Shown here piece by piece: positions 1 through 8,654 of a stretch of DNA of 64,000 bases (position 1 is its first letter; every line of letters starts with the position of its first letter). Source of the DNA: an uncultured Tropicimonas sp. GTDB lineage: Bacteria; Pseudomonadota; Alphaproteobacteria; Rhodobacterales; Rhodobacteraceae. The notes beneath the pieces are model-generated. The model had not been told where the DNA came from, did no database searches, and saw nothing but the letters and a program-made list of their open reading frames with translations. The DNA is taken from assembly GCA_947495685.1 (NCBI GenBank), contig CANLZY010000008.1, positions 62,001 through 126,000 of the forward strand. The letters are read 5' to 3'. The translations under genes were made by a program, and so were the position numbers.

Positions 1-1
1 G

Positions 2-466
2 TCTGTCCGTCTGGATGCCACCGACCGGAAAATCCTCTCGGAACTGCAGCGGGATGCCGGGCAATCGCTCGACGAGATCGCGCGCAATGTCGGCTCGTCC
101 AAGACACCGGTGTGGAATCGGATCCGCAAGATGCGCGAGGCGGAGGTGATCCGGCAAACCACCGTCCTGCTGGATGCCGAGGCACTGGGCCTGGAGGCCT
201 GTTTCTTTGTGCTCATCCGGACCAGCGCCCACGAGGCCGATTGGCAGAAGCGGTTCCTGGAGGCGTTGAACGCGCGGCCCGAGGTTCAGGAAGCCCACCG
301 GCTGGCCGGTGACATCGACTATATCCTGAAGGTGCGGGTGCCCAATGCGCGGGCCTATGACGTGTTCTACCAGGCGTTGATCTCGGAGGTGCGGATCCAT
401 AACGTCACCGCGTTGCTGTCGATGGAAGAAATCAAGTCGACCACAATGTTGCCGCTGGAGGCGTAG
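2..466 (+). CDS. Lrp/AsnC family transcriptional regulator (5' truncated by window edge)
   Basis: Frame 2 open from base 2: SVRLDATDRKILSELQRDAGQSLDEIARNVGSSKTPVWNRIRKMREAEVI (AsnC HTH) followed by RAM-type C-terminal domain. Confidence 0.9.
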   Translation, partial: SVRLDATDRKILSELQRDAGQSLDEIARNVGSSKTPVWNRIRKMREAEVIRQTTVLLDAEALGLEACFFVLIRTSAHEADWQKRFLEALNARPEVQEAHRLAGDIDYILKVRVPNARAYDVFYQALISEVRIHNVTALLSMEEIKSTTMLPLEA

Positions 467-519
467 GGCTCCCGCCCGTCTTCGACGCCTGCCGGCATCT
501 CATCCCGTTGGGCATGGCA
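467..519 (+). repeat. REP-like interspersed element, copy A (divergent)
   Basis: ctcccgcccgtcttcgac...ctcatcccgttgggcatggc shared with 58645-58696 and, inverted, 59669-59721. Confidence 0.7.
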
Positions 520-566
520 CCTGCGGTGGGCGGGATGCACCCGGATGCGAGGATCCGAACAGGCCG

Positions 567-1748
567 TCAGCGGGCGACCATCAGCCGTTCCAACCCGTGA
601 AAGTGATAGATGTCCGCATAGCGGGGCGGGTCTGTGAGGTGAAGCTCGGGGCAGGCCGCGAACAGGGCGGGCAGGGCGCGGGACAGTTCCAGCCGGGCCA
701 ATGGCGCGCCGATGCAAAAGTGCAGCCCGGCGCCGAAGCTGGCATTGGTGATGATCGGGCGGGCCGGATCGAACCTGTCGGGGTCGCTGTAGATGGCGTC
801 GTCGCGGTTGGCCGAGGCCAGAAGGCAGGCGACCTGATCGCCGCGTTGAAACCGGTGACCGAAAAGGTCGATATCCTCGGTTGCGTAGCGGGTGAACAGG
901 TGCAGCGGCGGATCGTGGCGCAGGATTTCCTCGACCAGCATCGGCAAGACCTCTGCATTTTGAGTGACGTCGGCCTGTCCGGTCTCAAGCAGCGCTTTGA
1001 CACCGTTGCCGAGGGTATGCACGGTGGCCTCATGCCCGGCGTTCAACAGCAGGATCACCGTGGCGATCAACTCGTCTGCGGACAGACGGTCTCCGTCTTG
1101 CTCGGCAGCGAGCAACTGGCTGAGCAGGTCGTCGCGGGGGGCGGCGCGCCGCTGCGCAAATACGTCGCCAAGATAGTCGCGAAAGGCCAGGGTGGCAGCC
1201 ACGGCGGCGCCTTCCATTTCGCGCGTGCGGCGGGCCTGGTACATGCCGACCATGGCATTGGACCAGGTCAGCAGGTCGTCGGTGCGGGTTTCGGGCACCC
1301 CGAGCATCCGTGCGATGACCGTCACCGGCAACGGCCTTGCCAGGTGGTCCAGAAGGTCGAACGGACCGTCTGGGAACTGCGCGATCAGGTCCACTGTCAG
1401 GGAGTCGATATCCGTGGTCATCGCGGTGATCCGCGCCGAGGTAAAGGCCCGCACGACCAGCCCGCGCAGGCGAGTGTGGCGGGGTGGTTCCAGTTCCAGC
1501 ATCGAATTCGCCTCGACAGCATAGAACGGCGTCAGCCGTTCCGGCACCGGGTGGGCGAGTTCGGCGGGCAGCTCGCGCCCGAAACGGCGGTCCCGCAGAA
1601 TCGCATTGACCGCCGCATGGCTGGTCGCGGCCACCATGGCGTAGTCCTCCCACCAGACGAGGTCGCCGGCGGCGCGCGCCCTCGCATAGAACGGGTAGGG
1701 ATCCTGGACAAACGCGGGGTCGGTGGGGGATTGGCTGAGCTGCTGCAT
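567..1748 (-). CDS. cytochrome P450
   Basis: I-helix NAGHEATV, heme-ligand loop FGAGLHFCIGAPLARLE; start taken at MQQLSQSPTDP. Confidence 0.93.
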   Translation of the reverse strand: MQQLSQSPTDPAFVQDPYPFYARARAAGDLVWWEDYAMVAATSHAAVNAILRDRRFGRELPAELAHPVPERLTPFYAVEANSMLELEPPRHTRLRGLVVRAFTSARITAMTTDIDSLTVDLIAQFPDGPFDLLDHLARPLPVTVIARMLGVPETRTDDLLTWSNAMVGMYQARRTREMEGAAVAATLAFRDYLGDVFAQRRAAPRDDLLSQLLAAEQDGDRLSADELIATVILLLNAGHEATVHTLGNGVKALLETGQADVTQNAEVLPMLVEEILRHDPPLHLFTRYATEDIDLFGHRFQRGDQVACLLASANRDDAIYSDPDRFDPARPIITNASFGAGLHFCIGAPLARLELSRALPALFAACPELHLTDPPRYADIYHFHGLERLMVAR

Positions 1749-1861
1749 GCCACCTGTGGTGGCCAAAAACGCCGCGCGCCGCAAGGGGCCGTCGCACAGG
1801 CGCTGGCAGCTTTCCATCGCTGGCCGAGCGCCTTACGTTGCACCACGGGAGGACTGGACGC

Positions 1862-3640
1862 GTGAACCGCATTGTAGCTGCCTTGATTTATCTGCTCGCG
1901 GTTGCCGGATTTTCCGGCGGCGTGTGGTGGTTTGCGCTGACCTCGGACCTCAGGGCGCTGGCGCAACGGGGCGAGGCCGACCTGTCGGTCGCGTCCGACC
2001 GTCTTGTCGGTCAATTGCAACGATTCCGCGAACTGGCGGTGCTGCTGTCGGACCACCCGCAACTGATGGCGTTGTTGGAGGGGCGGGGCAATGCCGCCTG
2101 GGCCTCGAGCCTGCTGCGCGAGACGGCGGACAAGACCGGATCGTTGGAAATCCTGGTGGTGGCGGCGGGACGTCAGGTGCTGGCGTCGTCGGGGTCCGCG
2201 GCGCACGGGCTGAGCCCGGCGCCCTACCTGCAGCGCGCACTGGGCGGCGGTGCGCTCGGGACCGATCATGCGGTCGATCCCGGCACCGGCATTCGCGCCT
2301 TCACCTTTGCGGCCCCGGTCTTTTCCGCTCAGGGGCCGGTGATCGGGGCGGTGATCGTGCGGGCCAACATTGGCGCGATCGAGGCCGAATGGCGCGGTGA
2401 TGCGATGATGGTCGCCTTTACCGACGAATTCGGCGTTGTCTTTTCCACCAACCGGTCGGAATTGTTGTTTCGCGCTCGGAACATGCCGCTGACCGGGCAG
2501 GGGGCGGCCGCCTATCCGGGGGTGGATGTGCGTGCGTTTCCGGACGTGCGGCCGATGGCGCTGGCCGGACTGGAAGTGTGGCGGCTGGATGCCGGTCGTT
2601 ACGTGCCGCGCAAGGCGATTCACCTGACCCGTCCGCTGCCGATCATCGGGATGACCGGCGAGGCGCTGGTCGATATCGCCCCGGCGACGCAACTGGCAGG
2701 ATGGCAGGCGCTTGGCGCAGCGGCGTTGGGGCTGGTCTTCGGGATCTCGGTGCTGGTGTTGCTGGACCGCCGCCGAGCCCTGGCCGAGCGATTGGGCTTG
2801 GAAGCGGCGGCAAATGCCCGGTTGGAGAAACGGGTGCTGGAGCGCACCTCGGCGCTGTCGGCGGCCAACCTTGCGTTGCGGCGCGAGGTCGACGAACGGA
2901 TCGCTGCCGAGGTGGCGTTGAAGCAGGCGCAGTCCGACCTGATCCAGGCCGGAAAGCTGTCGGCCCTTGGCCAGATGTCGGCCGGGATCAGCCACGAATT
3001 GAACCAGCCGTTGATGGCGATTTCGTCTTTTGCCGAGAACGGCGCGGCGTTCCTGGAACGTGGCAGGCCGGAAAAAGCCGGCGAGACCCTGCACCGGATT
3101 TCCGACATGGCCCGACGGATGGGGCGGATCATCCGCAACCTGCGGGCATTTGCCCGGCAGGAGGTTCAGTCGGTCGGCCCTGTGGACCTTGGCGTCGTGG
3201 TGGAGGATGTGCTGGAACTGAGCCAGGGGCGCCTGAAACGCGAGGGCATCGCGCTGGCCTGGCAACCGCCGGCCCAACCGGTGATCGTGCGGGGCGGCGA
3301 GGTGCGGTTGCAGCAGGTGGTAATGAACCTTGTCTCCAACGCTGCCGATGCCATGGAGGGAAGCAAGGTGCGGCGGTTGACCGTGACGATCTTGCCGGGA
3401 AAGCCCGTCGTGCTCCGCGTGGCGGATTCAGGATCCGGAATCGCGGCGCCGGACCGGATATTCGATCCGTTCTATTCCACCAAGGAAGTCGGGCGGTCAG
3501 AGGGGATGGGCCTGGGCCTGTCGATTTCCTATGGGATCGTGCACGGCTTTGGCGGGGTGATCCGGGGCGGCAATGCGCCGGAAGGTGGGGCGGTCTTTAC
3601 GGTCGAACTGGACCCGTTTGAACAAGAGGATGCGGCATGA
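1862..3640 (+). CDS. dctB: sensor histidine kinase, DctB-like (C4-dicarboxylate sensor)
   Basis: N-terminal TM, periplasmic sensor, second TM, HisKA GQMSAGISHELNQPLMAI, HATPase NLVSNAADAM / GSGI / GMGLGLSIS; GTG start preceded by ggagg. Confidence 0.85.
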   Translation: MNRIVAALIYLLAVAGFSGGVWWFALTSDLRALAQRGEADLSVASDRLVGQLQRFRELAVLLSDHPQLMALLEGRGNAAWASSLLRETADKTGSLEILVVAAGRQVLASSGSAAHGLSPAPYLQRALGGGALGTDHAVDPGTGIRAFTFAAPVFSAQGPVIGAVIVRANIGAIEAEWRGDAMMVAFTDEFGVVFSTNRSELLFRARNMPLTGQGAAAYPGVDVRAFPDVRPMALAGLEVWRLDAGRYVPRKAIHLTRPLPIIGMTGEALVDIAPATQLAGWQALGAAALGLVFGISVLVLLDRRRALAERLGLEAAANARLEKRVLERTSALSAANLALRREVDERIAAEVALKQAQSDLIQAGKLSALGQMSAGISHELNQPLMAISSFAENGAAFLERGRPEKAGETLHRISDMARRMGRIIRNLRAFARQEVQSVGPVDLGVVVEDVLELSQGRLKREGIALAWQPPAQPVIVRGGEVRLQQVVMNLVSNAADAMEGSKVRRLTVTILPGKPVVLRVADSGSGIAAPDRIFDPFYSTKEVGRSEGMGLGLSISYGIVHGFGGVIRGGNAPEGGAVFTVELDPFEQEDAA

Positions 3641-4866
3641 CTGACAGGGTGCTGCTGGTGGACGATGACGCCGCCGTTCGCGAGGCACTGGCGCAGACGC
3701 TGGAACTGGCCGATCTGCGGCCGATTCCGGCGGGCAGCTATATCGAGGCCAAGGACCACATCTCGAAGACATTTGCGGGCGTGGTGGTGACGGATATTCG
3801 GATGCCGGGCAAGGACGGGTTCGCGTTGCTGGATCTGGTACAGAAGGTCGATCCCGATCTGCCGGTCATCCTTTTGACTGGCGAAGGCGACGTACCGATG
3901 GCGGTTCGGGCGATATCCAGTGGCGGCTTTGATTTCCTGGAGAAACCCTGTGCTCCCAAGGCGTTTCTGGGTGTTGTTCGCAAGGCGCTGGTGGCGCGCG
4001 ACCTGGTGATGGAAAACCGGCGGTTGAAACGCGAGCTTGCCAGCGGGGATGCGGCGGCGCGCATGTTGCGGGGCACATCGCCGAAATCCGAGGCCTTGCG
4101 GGCCAAGGTGCGGCTGGTGGCGCGGGCCGGCGCCGAGGTGCTGGTGACGGGGCCGGCGGGGTCGGGCACGGCCAAGGTGGCCGAAGTCATTCACCTGTTG
4201 TCGCCCGCCGCGCCCTATCCCCTGGTCAAACGTTCGGCAGCGGCGCTGAGCCCGGATACCTTGGCCGAGGCCTGCATGACGGCCGGTGCGGGAACGTTGT
4301 TTCTGGACGAAGTGTCGGCGCTTGGACCAGCAGCACAACTTGCGCTGTTGGACCGGTTGGATTCAGGGGGCGAGGCGCGGGTCATCGCGGGCACCTATCG
4401 GGATCTTCAGGCCGAGGTCGAGGCAGGGCGGTTCTCGGCCGATCTGGCCATGCGGCTGGACGTGATGCGGGTGCACATCCCGGCGTTGAACGAGCGCAAG
4501 GAAGACATTGCACCGCTGTTCCGCCACTACGTCTCCCTCGCCTGCGAGCAAGCGGCGCTGCCGGAGCCGGATATAACGCCGGACGTGCTGTCCCGGTTGA
4601 TGGCCCAGGATTGGCCCGGCAATGCCCGTAGCCTGATGAACGCCGCGATGCGGTTTGCCATGGGGCTGAACGACCCGACGCCCGAGGCGGAGTTGGGGCT
4701 GGCCGAGCAGATGGCGCAGGTCGAACGAGCCCTGCTGATCGCAGCGTTGGAACGGGCCGAGGGGCGCGCCGTGCAAGCCGCCGAGGCGCTGCAACTGCCC
4801 CGCAAGACGTTCTATGACAAGCTGGCGCGGCATGGCATCCGGGCCGAAAACTATCGTCAGGGCTAG
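3637..4866 (+). CDS. dctD: DctD/NtrC-like response regulator with degenerate AAA+ domain lacking GAFTGA
   Basis: Receiver LLVDDDAAVREAL..VVTDIRMPGKDGF..LLTGEGD; AAA+ remnant VLVTGPAGSGTAK...GTLFLDEVSAL; Fis-type C-terminal HTH; 4-nt overlap with dctB. Confidence 0.85.
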   Translation: MTDRVLLVDDDAAVREALAQTLELADLRPIPAGSYIEAKDHISKTFAGVVVTDIRMPGKDGFALLDLVQKVDPDLPVILLTGEGDVPMAVRAISSGGFDFLEKPCAPKAFLGVVRKALVARDLVMENRRLKRELASGDAAARMLRGTSPKSEALRAKVRLVARAGAEVLVTGPAGSGTAKVAEVIHLLSPAAPYPLVKRSAAALSPDTLAEACMTAGAGTLFLDEVSALGPAAQLALLDRLDSGGEARVIAGTYRDLQAEVEAGRFSADLAMRLDVMRVHIPALNERKEDIAPLFRHYVSLACEQAALPEPDITPDVLSRLMAQDWPGNARSLMNAAMRFAMGLNDPTPEAELGLAEQMAQVERALLIAALERAEGRAVQAAEALQLPRKTFYDKLARHGIRAENYRQG

Positions 4867-4965
4867 CTGGTCGGGGCGGACCCTGGCGCGGTTTGATCAA
4901 GACCTTGACGCTTGCTTCATGGGCGTTCGGGGCCGGGACTTGCCCGACGAGGATCGGGTCAGAGT

Positions 4966-4983
4966 TGTGCGGTTTTCCGCACA
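4966..4983. promoter_or_regulatory. candidate DctD-type operator 1 (TGTGCGG-TTTT-CCGCACA)
   Basis: perfect 7-bp inverted repeat, 4-nt spacer, downstream of dctD and upstream of dctP. Confidence 0.65.
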
Positions 4984-4999
4984 GCTTTCGACAGTCACA

Positions 5000-5015
5000 G
5001 TGCGGATGACCGCAC
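5000..5015. promoter_or_regulatory. candidate DctD-type operator 2 (GTGCGG-ATGA-CCGCAC)
   Basis: perfect 6-bp inverted repeat with same half-site, centre about 33 bp from operator 1. Confidence 0.65.
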
Positions 5016-5208
5016 ACCTCTCGGTCAGCAGCTCTTGTTCCAGTGGAAAGGTGGCGGGTAATTATCTGATATTGTTTCGAGTTTATTTATTTTCGACCGC
5101 AGGAGGTTTTTTCCTTGGCGTCGACGCCCCGGTTCTGTTTCCTTCGCGTCAAGGTCTGTCGCAGAGCAGACCGCCATGCCAATTGACATGTCTCGGGAGG
5201 ACATCTGA

Positions 5209-6207
5209 ATGACATACCTGACTGCTACCGCCACTGCGGTGGCGCTGATCATGAGCGCCGGTTCGGCACTGGCCAGCTGTGACGACGGCGAAATCGTCAT
5301 CAAGTTCAGCCACGTTACCAACACCGACAAGCACCCCAAGGGGATTGCCGCCAGCCTGCTCCAGCAGCGCGTCAACGACGAGATGAACGGCAAGGCTTGC
5401 TTGGAGGTCTTCCCCAACTCGACCCTCTACAATGACGATCAAGTTCTCGAGGCGATGTTGCAGGGCGACGTGCAACTGGCGGCTCCGTCGCTGTCCAAAT
5501 TCGAGAAGTTCACGAAGCAATTCCGTATTTTCGACCTGCCGTTCATGTTCAAGGACATGAAGGCCGTTGACGCCTTCCAGACGTCCGATGCGGGCGTGGC
5601 GATGAAAGAGTCGATGGCCCGTCGTGGTCTGGTCGGCCTGCAATTCTGGCACAATGGCATGAAGCAGTTCTCGGCCAACAAACCGCTGCTGAGCCCCTCC
5701 GATGCCTCTGGTCTGAAATTCCGCGTGCAGCCGTCCGACGTGCTCGTGGCACAGATGGAAGCCCTGGGTGCCAGCCCGCAGCCGATGGCCTTCTCCGAGG
5801 TCTACGGCGCGCTTCAGACCGGTGTTGTGGACGGACAGGAAAACACCTGGTCCAACGTCTATGGCCAGAAGTTCTTCGAGGTGCAGGACGGTGTGACCGA
5901 GACCAACCATGGCGTGCTGGATTATCTGGTCGTGGCTGGCGTCGATTGGTGGGACAGCCTTGACGCCGATGTGCGCGACCAACTGGCGACGATCCTGTCC
6001 GAGGTCACATCCGAGCGCAACGCGGCGGTCGGCCAAGTGGATGCCGATGCCCGCCAGGCCGTTCTGGACGCCGGTGGCGAGATCCGCGAACTGACGCCCG
6101 AACAGCGCCAGGCCTGGGTCGATGCGATGAAGCCCGTCTGGAGCCAGTTCGAAGCGGATGTGGGCGTCGACAACATCGCCGCCGCTCAGCAGCTGAACAG
6201 CATGTAA
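5209..6207 (+). CDS. dctP: TRAP transporter substrate-binding protein DctP
   Basis: signal peptide, IKFSHVTNTDKHPKGIAASLL, YGALQTGVVDGQENTW. Confidence 0.95.
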   Translation: MTYLTATATAVALIMSAGSALASCDDGEIVIKFSHVTNTDKHPKGIAASLLQQRVNDEMNGKACLEVFPNSTLYNDDQVLEAMLQGDVQLAAPSLSKFEKFTKQFRIFDLPFMFKDMKAVDAFQTSDAGVAMKESMARRGLVGLQFWHNGMKQFSANKPLLSPSDASGLKFRVQPSDVLVAQMEALGASPQPMAFSEVYGALQTGVVDGQENTWSNVYGQKFFEVQDGVTETNHGVLDYLVVAGVDWWDSLDADVRDQLATILSEVTSERNAAVGQVDADARQAVLDAGGEIRELTPEQRQAWVDAMKPVWSQFEADVGVDNIAAAQQLNSM

Positions 6208-6252
6208 TACCTGCCTGTCCGCCCGGTTGGGGGGACGTCTGACAGATTTGCC

Positions 6253-6281
6253 ACGGCCCCGCCCGATCAGGGTGGGGCCGT
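6253..6281 (+). terminator. intercistronic GC-rich hairpin between dctP and dctQ (attenuator/stabiliser candidate)
   Basis: acggccccgccc-gatca-gggtggggccgt, 12-bp stem including one G.T wobble; no following T-tract. Confidence 0.5.
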
Positions 6282-6332
6282 CCGGCCAGAAACAGGTCCG
6301 CGGGACAAGCGGACGGACCCCGGAGGAGCCAC

Positions 6333-7064
6333 ATGTCGTCCAGATATGAGCCAAGAACGGAACTGGGACGGGCGATCAACAGCATCGAGGAGACCGCTAT
6401 TGCGGCGTTGCTGGGGCTCATGACGCTCGTCACGTTTGCCAACGTCATGGTCCGATATGTTTTCAACAGTGCGCTTGGCCACTGGGTTGAACGACAATTG
6501 GGCATCGACTTGCCCGGATCGTTGATCTGGGGGCTGGAGGTTACGCTGGTCATGTTCGCATGGCTGGTACTTTTCGGTATCTCCTATGGGTTCAAGACCA
6601 CCGCGCACCTTGGGGTGGATGCGGTTCTGAACGTTGTCGCGCCGGGCCCCCGCCGGGTGTTGGTGCTGATTTCTGCAGTCTGCTGCGTGATTTACGCGGC
6701 GCTGTTGATGAAGGGGGCGTGGGATTACTGGGCGCCGTTCGGTGGCTTCGAGGCCACAACCGGGCGCTGGTTCCCGACCGGGTTCGATTCATCCACCCGC
6801 GATCAGGCCTGGTACGAGACCGACCAGATTCCGATACCCGACTGGCTGCGGTTCATCGAACCGATCTTCAATCAGGGCGAAGCGTACGAGAAGCTCCCTC
6901 GATTCATTCCCTATTTCATCCTGCCGTTCGGCGCCGCCCTGATCCTGCTTCGGGTTTGCCAGGCAGTTGTGGCGGTGATGCGTGGGCATCAGGACAGCCT
7001 GATCGTCAGCCATGAAGCCGAAGACGACGTTGAATCCGTCGCCGCTCTGAACCGGGAGAAATGA
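6333..7064 (+). CDS. dctQ: TRAP transporter small permease DctQ
   Basis: four hydrophobic helices, position between dctP and dctM. Confidence 0.9.
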   Translation: MSSRYEPRTELGRAINSIEETAIAALLGLMTLVTFANVMVRYVFNSALGHWVERQLGIDLPGSLIWGLEVTLVMFAWLVLFGISYGFKTTAHLGVDAVLNVVAPGPRRVLVLISAVCCVIYAALLMKGAWDYWAPFGGFEATTGRWFPTGFDSSTRDQAWYETDQIPIPDWLRFIEPIFNQGEAYEKLPRFIPYFILPFGAALILLRVCQAVVAVMRGHQDSLIVSHEAEDDVESVAALNREK

Positions 7065-7068
7065 TTCA

Positions 7069-8463
7069 ATGGAAGTCGTAACCCTGTTCGCGATGGTGGT
7101 TGGCCTGCTGATGGTCGGCGTGCCGATCGCGGTATCGCTGGGCCTGTCGTCGATGTTCTTCCTGCTGGTGCATTCCGACACCTCGCTCGCGTCGGTCGCG
7201 CAGGCAATGTACCAGGCGATGGCGGGGCATTACACTCTGCTGGCGATCCCGTTCTTCGTGCTTGCCTCCAGCTTCATGTCCACCGGTGGCGTGGCCAAGC
7301 GGATCATCCGGTTTTCCGTCGCCTGCGTGGGCCACTTTCGCGGTGGTCTTGCCATTGCGGGTGTCTTTGCCTGCATGTTGTTCGCGGCGCTTTCGGGGTC
7401 GTCTCCGGCGACCGTGGTGGCCATCGGCTCCATTGTCATCGCGGCGATGCATCAGGCCGGCTATTCCAAGGACTTCGCTGCCGGTGTTATCTGCAACGCC
7501 GGTACGCTGGGCATCCTGATCCCGCCGTCGATCGTCATGGTCGTCTACGCCTCGGCCACCGATGTGTCGGTCGGGCGGATGTTCCTGGCGGGGGTCATTC
7601 CCGGCCTGTTGGCGGGCCTGATGCTGATGGTGACGATCTATGTGATCGCGACCATCCGCAACATGCCCAAGGGCGAGTGGCAGGGCTGGGGCGAGATCTC
7701 GGCCAGCTTCGGCGACGCCTTCTGGGGCCTGATGCTGATCGTCATCATCATGGTCGGGATCTATGGCATTCCCGGTGTCACGGGGGCGATCTTCACGCCG
7801 ACCGAGGCGGCGGCGGTGGCGTCGGTCTATGCCTTCATCATCGCGGTGTTTGTCTACCGCGACATGGGTCCGCTGGCCGGCGTGGACGGCAAGCAGCCGA
7901 TCCCGCTGTTTCGCAAACCCATGGCCCTGGTCACGGCGTGGTTCCATCGCGACACCCGCCAGACACTGCTGGATGCGGGCAAGCTGACGATCTCGCTGAT
8001 GTTCATCATCGCCAACGCCCTGATCCTGAAACATGTGCTGACCGACGAGCAGATCCCGCAGCAGATCGCCGGGGCCATGCTGGATGCCGGGTTCGACAAG
8101 GTGATGTTTCTGATCATCGTCAACGTGATCCTTCTGATCGGCGGGCAGTTCATGGAACCCTCGGGGCTGATCGTGATCGTTGCGCCGCTGGTGTTTCCGA
8201 TTGCACTCGAACTGGGCGTCGATCCGATCCACCTTGGCATCATCATGGTGGTGAACATGGAAATCGGCATGATCACCCCGCCGGTCGGCCTGAACCTGTT
8301 CGTGACCTCGGGGGTTGCGGGGATGTCGATGATGCGGGTCGTGAAGGCCGCTCTGCCGTTCCTGGCCGTGCTCTTCGTCTTCCTGATCATGATCACCTAT
8401 ATCCCCTGGCTGTCGACCTATCTGCCAAACTCGGTCATGGGGCCGGAGATCATCACCAACTAG
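7069..8463 (+). CDS. dctM: TRAP transporter large permease DctM
   Basis: GVPIAVSLGLSSMFFLL, SGSSPATVVAIGSI, GTLGILIPPSIVMVVYA, EIGMITPPVGLNLFV. Confidence 0.95.
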   Translation: MEVVTLFAMVVGLLMVGVPIAVSLGLSSMFFLLVHSDTSLASVAQAMYQAMAGHYTLLAIPFFVLASSFMSTGGVAKRIIRFSVACVGHFRGGLAIAGVFACMLFAALSGSSPATVVAIGSIVIAAMHQAGYSKDFAAGVICNAGTLGILIPPSIVMVVYASATDVSVGRMFLAGVIPGLLAGLMLMVTIYVIATIRNMPKGEWQGWGEISASFGDAFWGLMLIVIIMVGIYGIPGVTGAIFTPTEAAAVASVYAFIIAVFVYRDMGPLAGVDGKQPIPLFRKPMALVTAWFHRDTRQTLLDAGKLTISLMFIIANALILKHVLTDEQIPQQIAGAMLDAGFDKVMFLIIVNVILLIGGQFMEPSGLIVIVAPLVFPIALELGVDPIHLGIIMVVNMEIGMITPPVGLNLFVTSGVAGMSMMRVVKAALPFLAVLFVFLIMITYIPWLSTYLPNSVMGPEIITN

Positions 8464-8555
8464 GCTGACGCCGATGGCACCGGGGTTCGATCCTGGTGCC
8501 ATCGGCCCGCAGGCAAGCACCGTATGTCCGTCGCAACGCAGCGCAGACACGATGA

Positions 8556-8589
8556 ACAAGGCCCTGTCAGGTTTCTGACAGGGCCTTGT
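8556..8589. terminator. bidirectional intrinsic-type terminator between convergent dctM and RTX gene
   Basis: acaaggccctgtcag-gttt-ctgacagggccttgt, perfect 15-bp stem. Confidence 0.85.
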
Positions 8590-8654
8590 TGCAATTGCTT
8601 GGGGGGCGGAAACACCGCCCGATGTTTCAGCCGATCCGGCCGGTCAGGGACGGA

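Noticed and set aside
5016-5208. sigma54 promoter upstream of dctP
   Set aside because: No GG-N10-GC arrangement found on reading; kept only as negative evidence in the DctD finding.
5149-6354. 401-aa minus-strand ORF
   Set aside because: Antisense to dctP; no family resemblance.
7066-8559. 497-aa minus-strand ORF
   Set aside because: Antisense to dctM; His/Asp/Arg-rich shadow frame.
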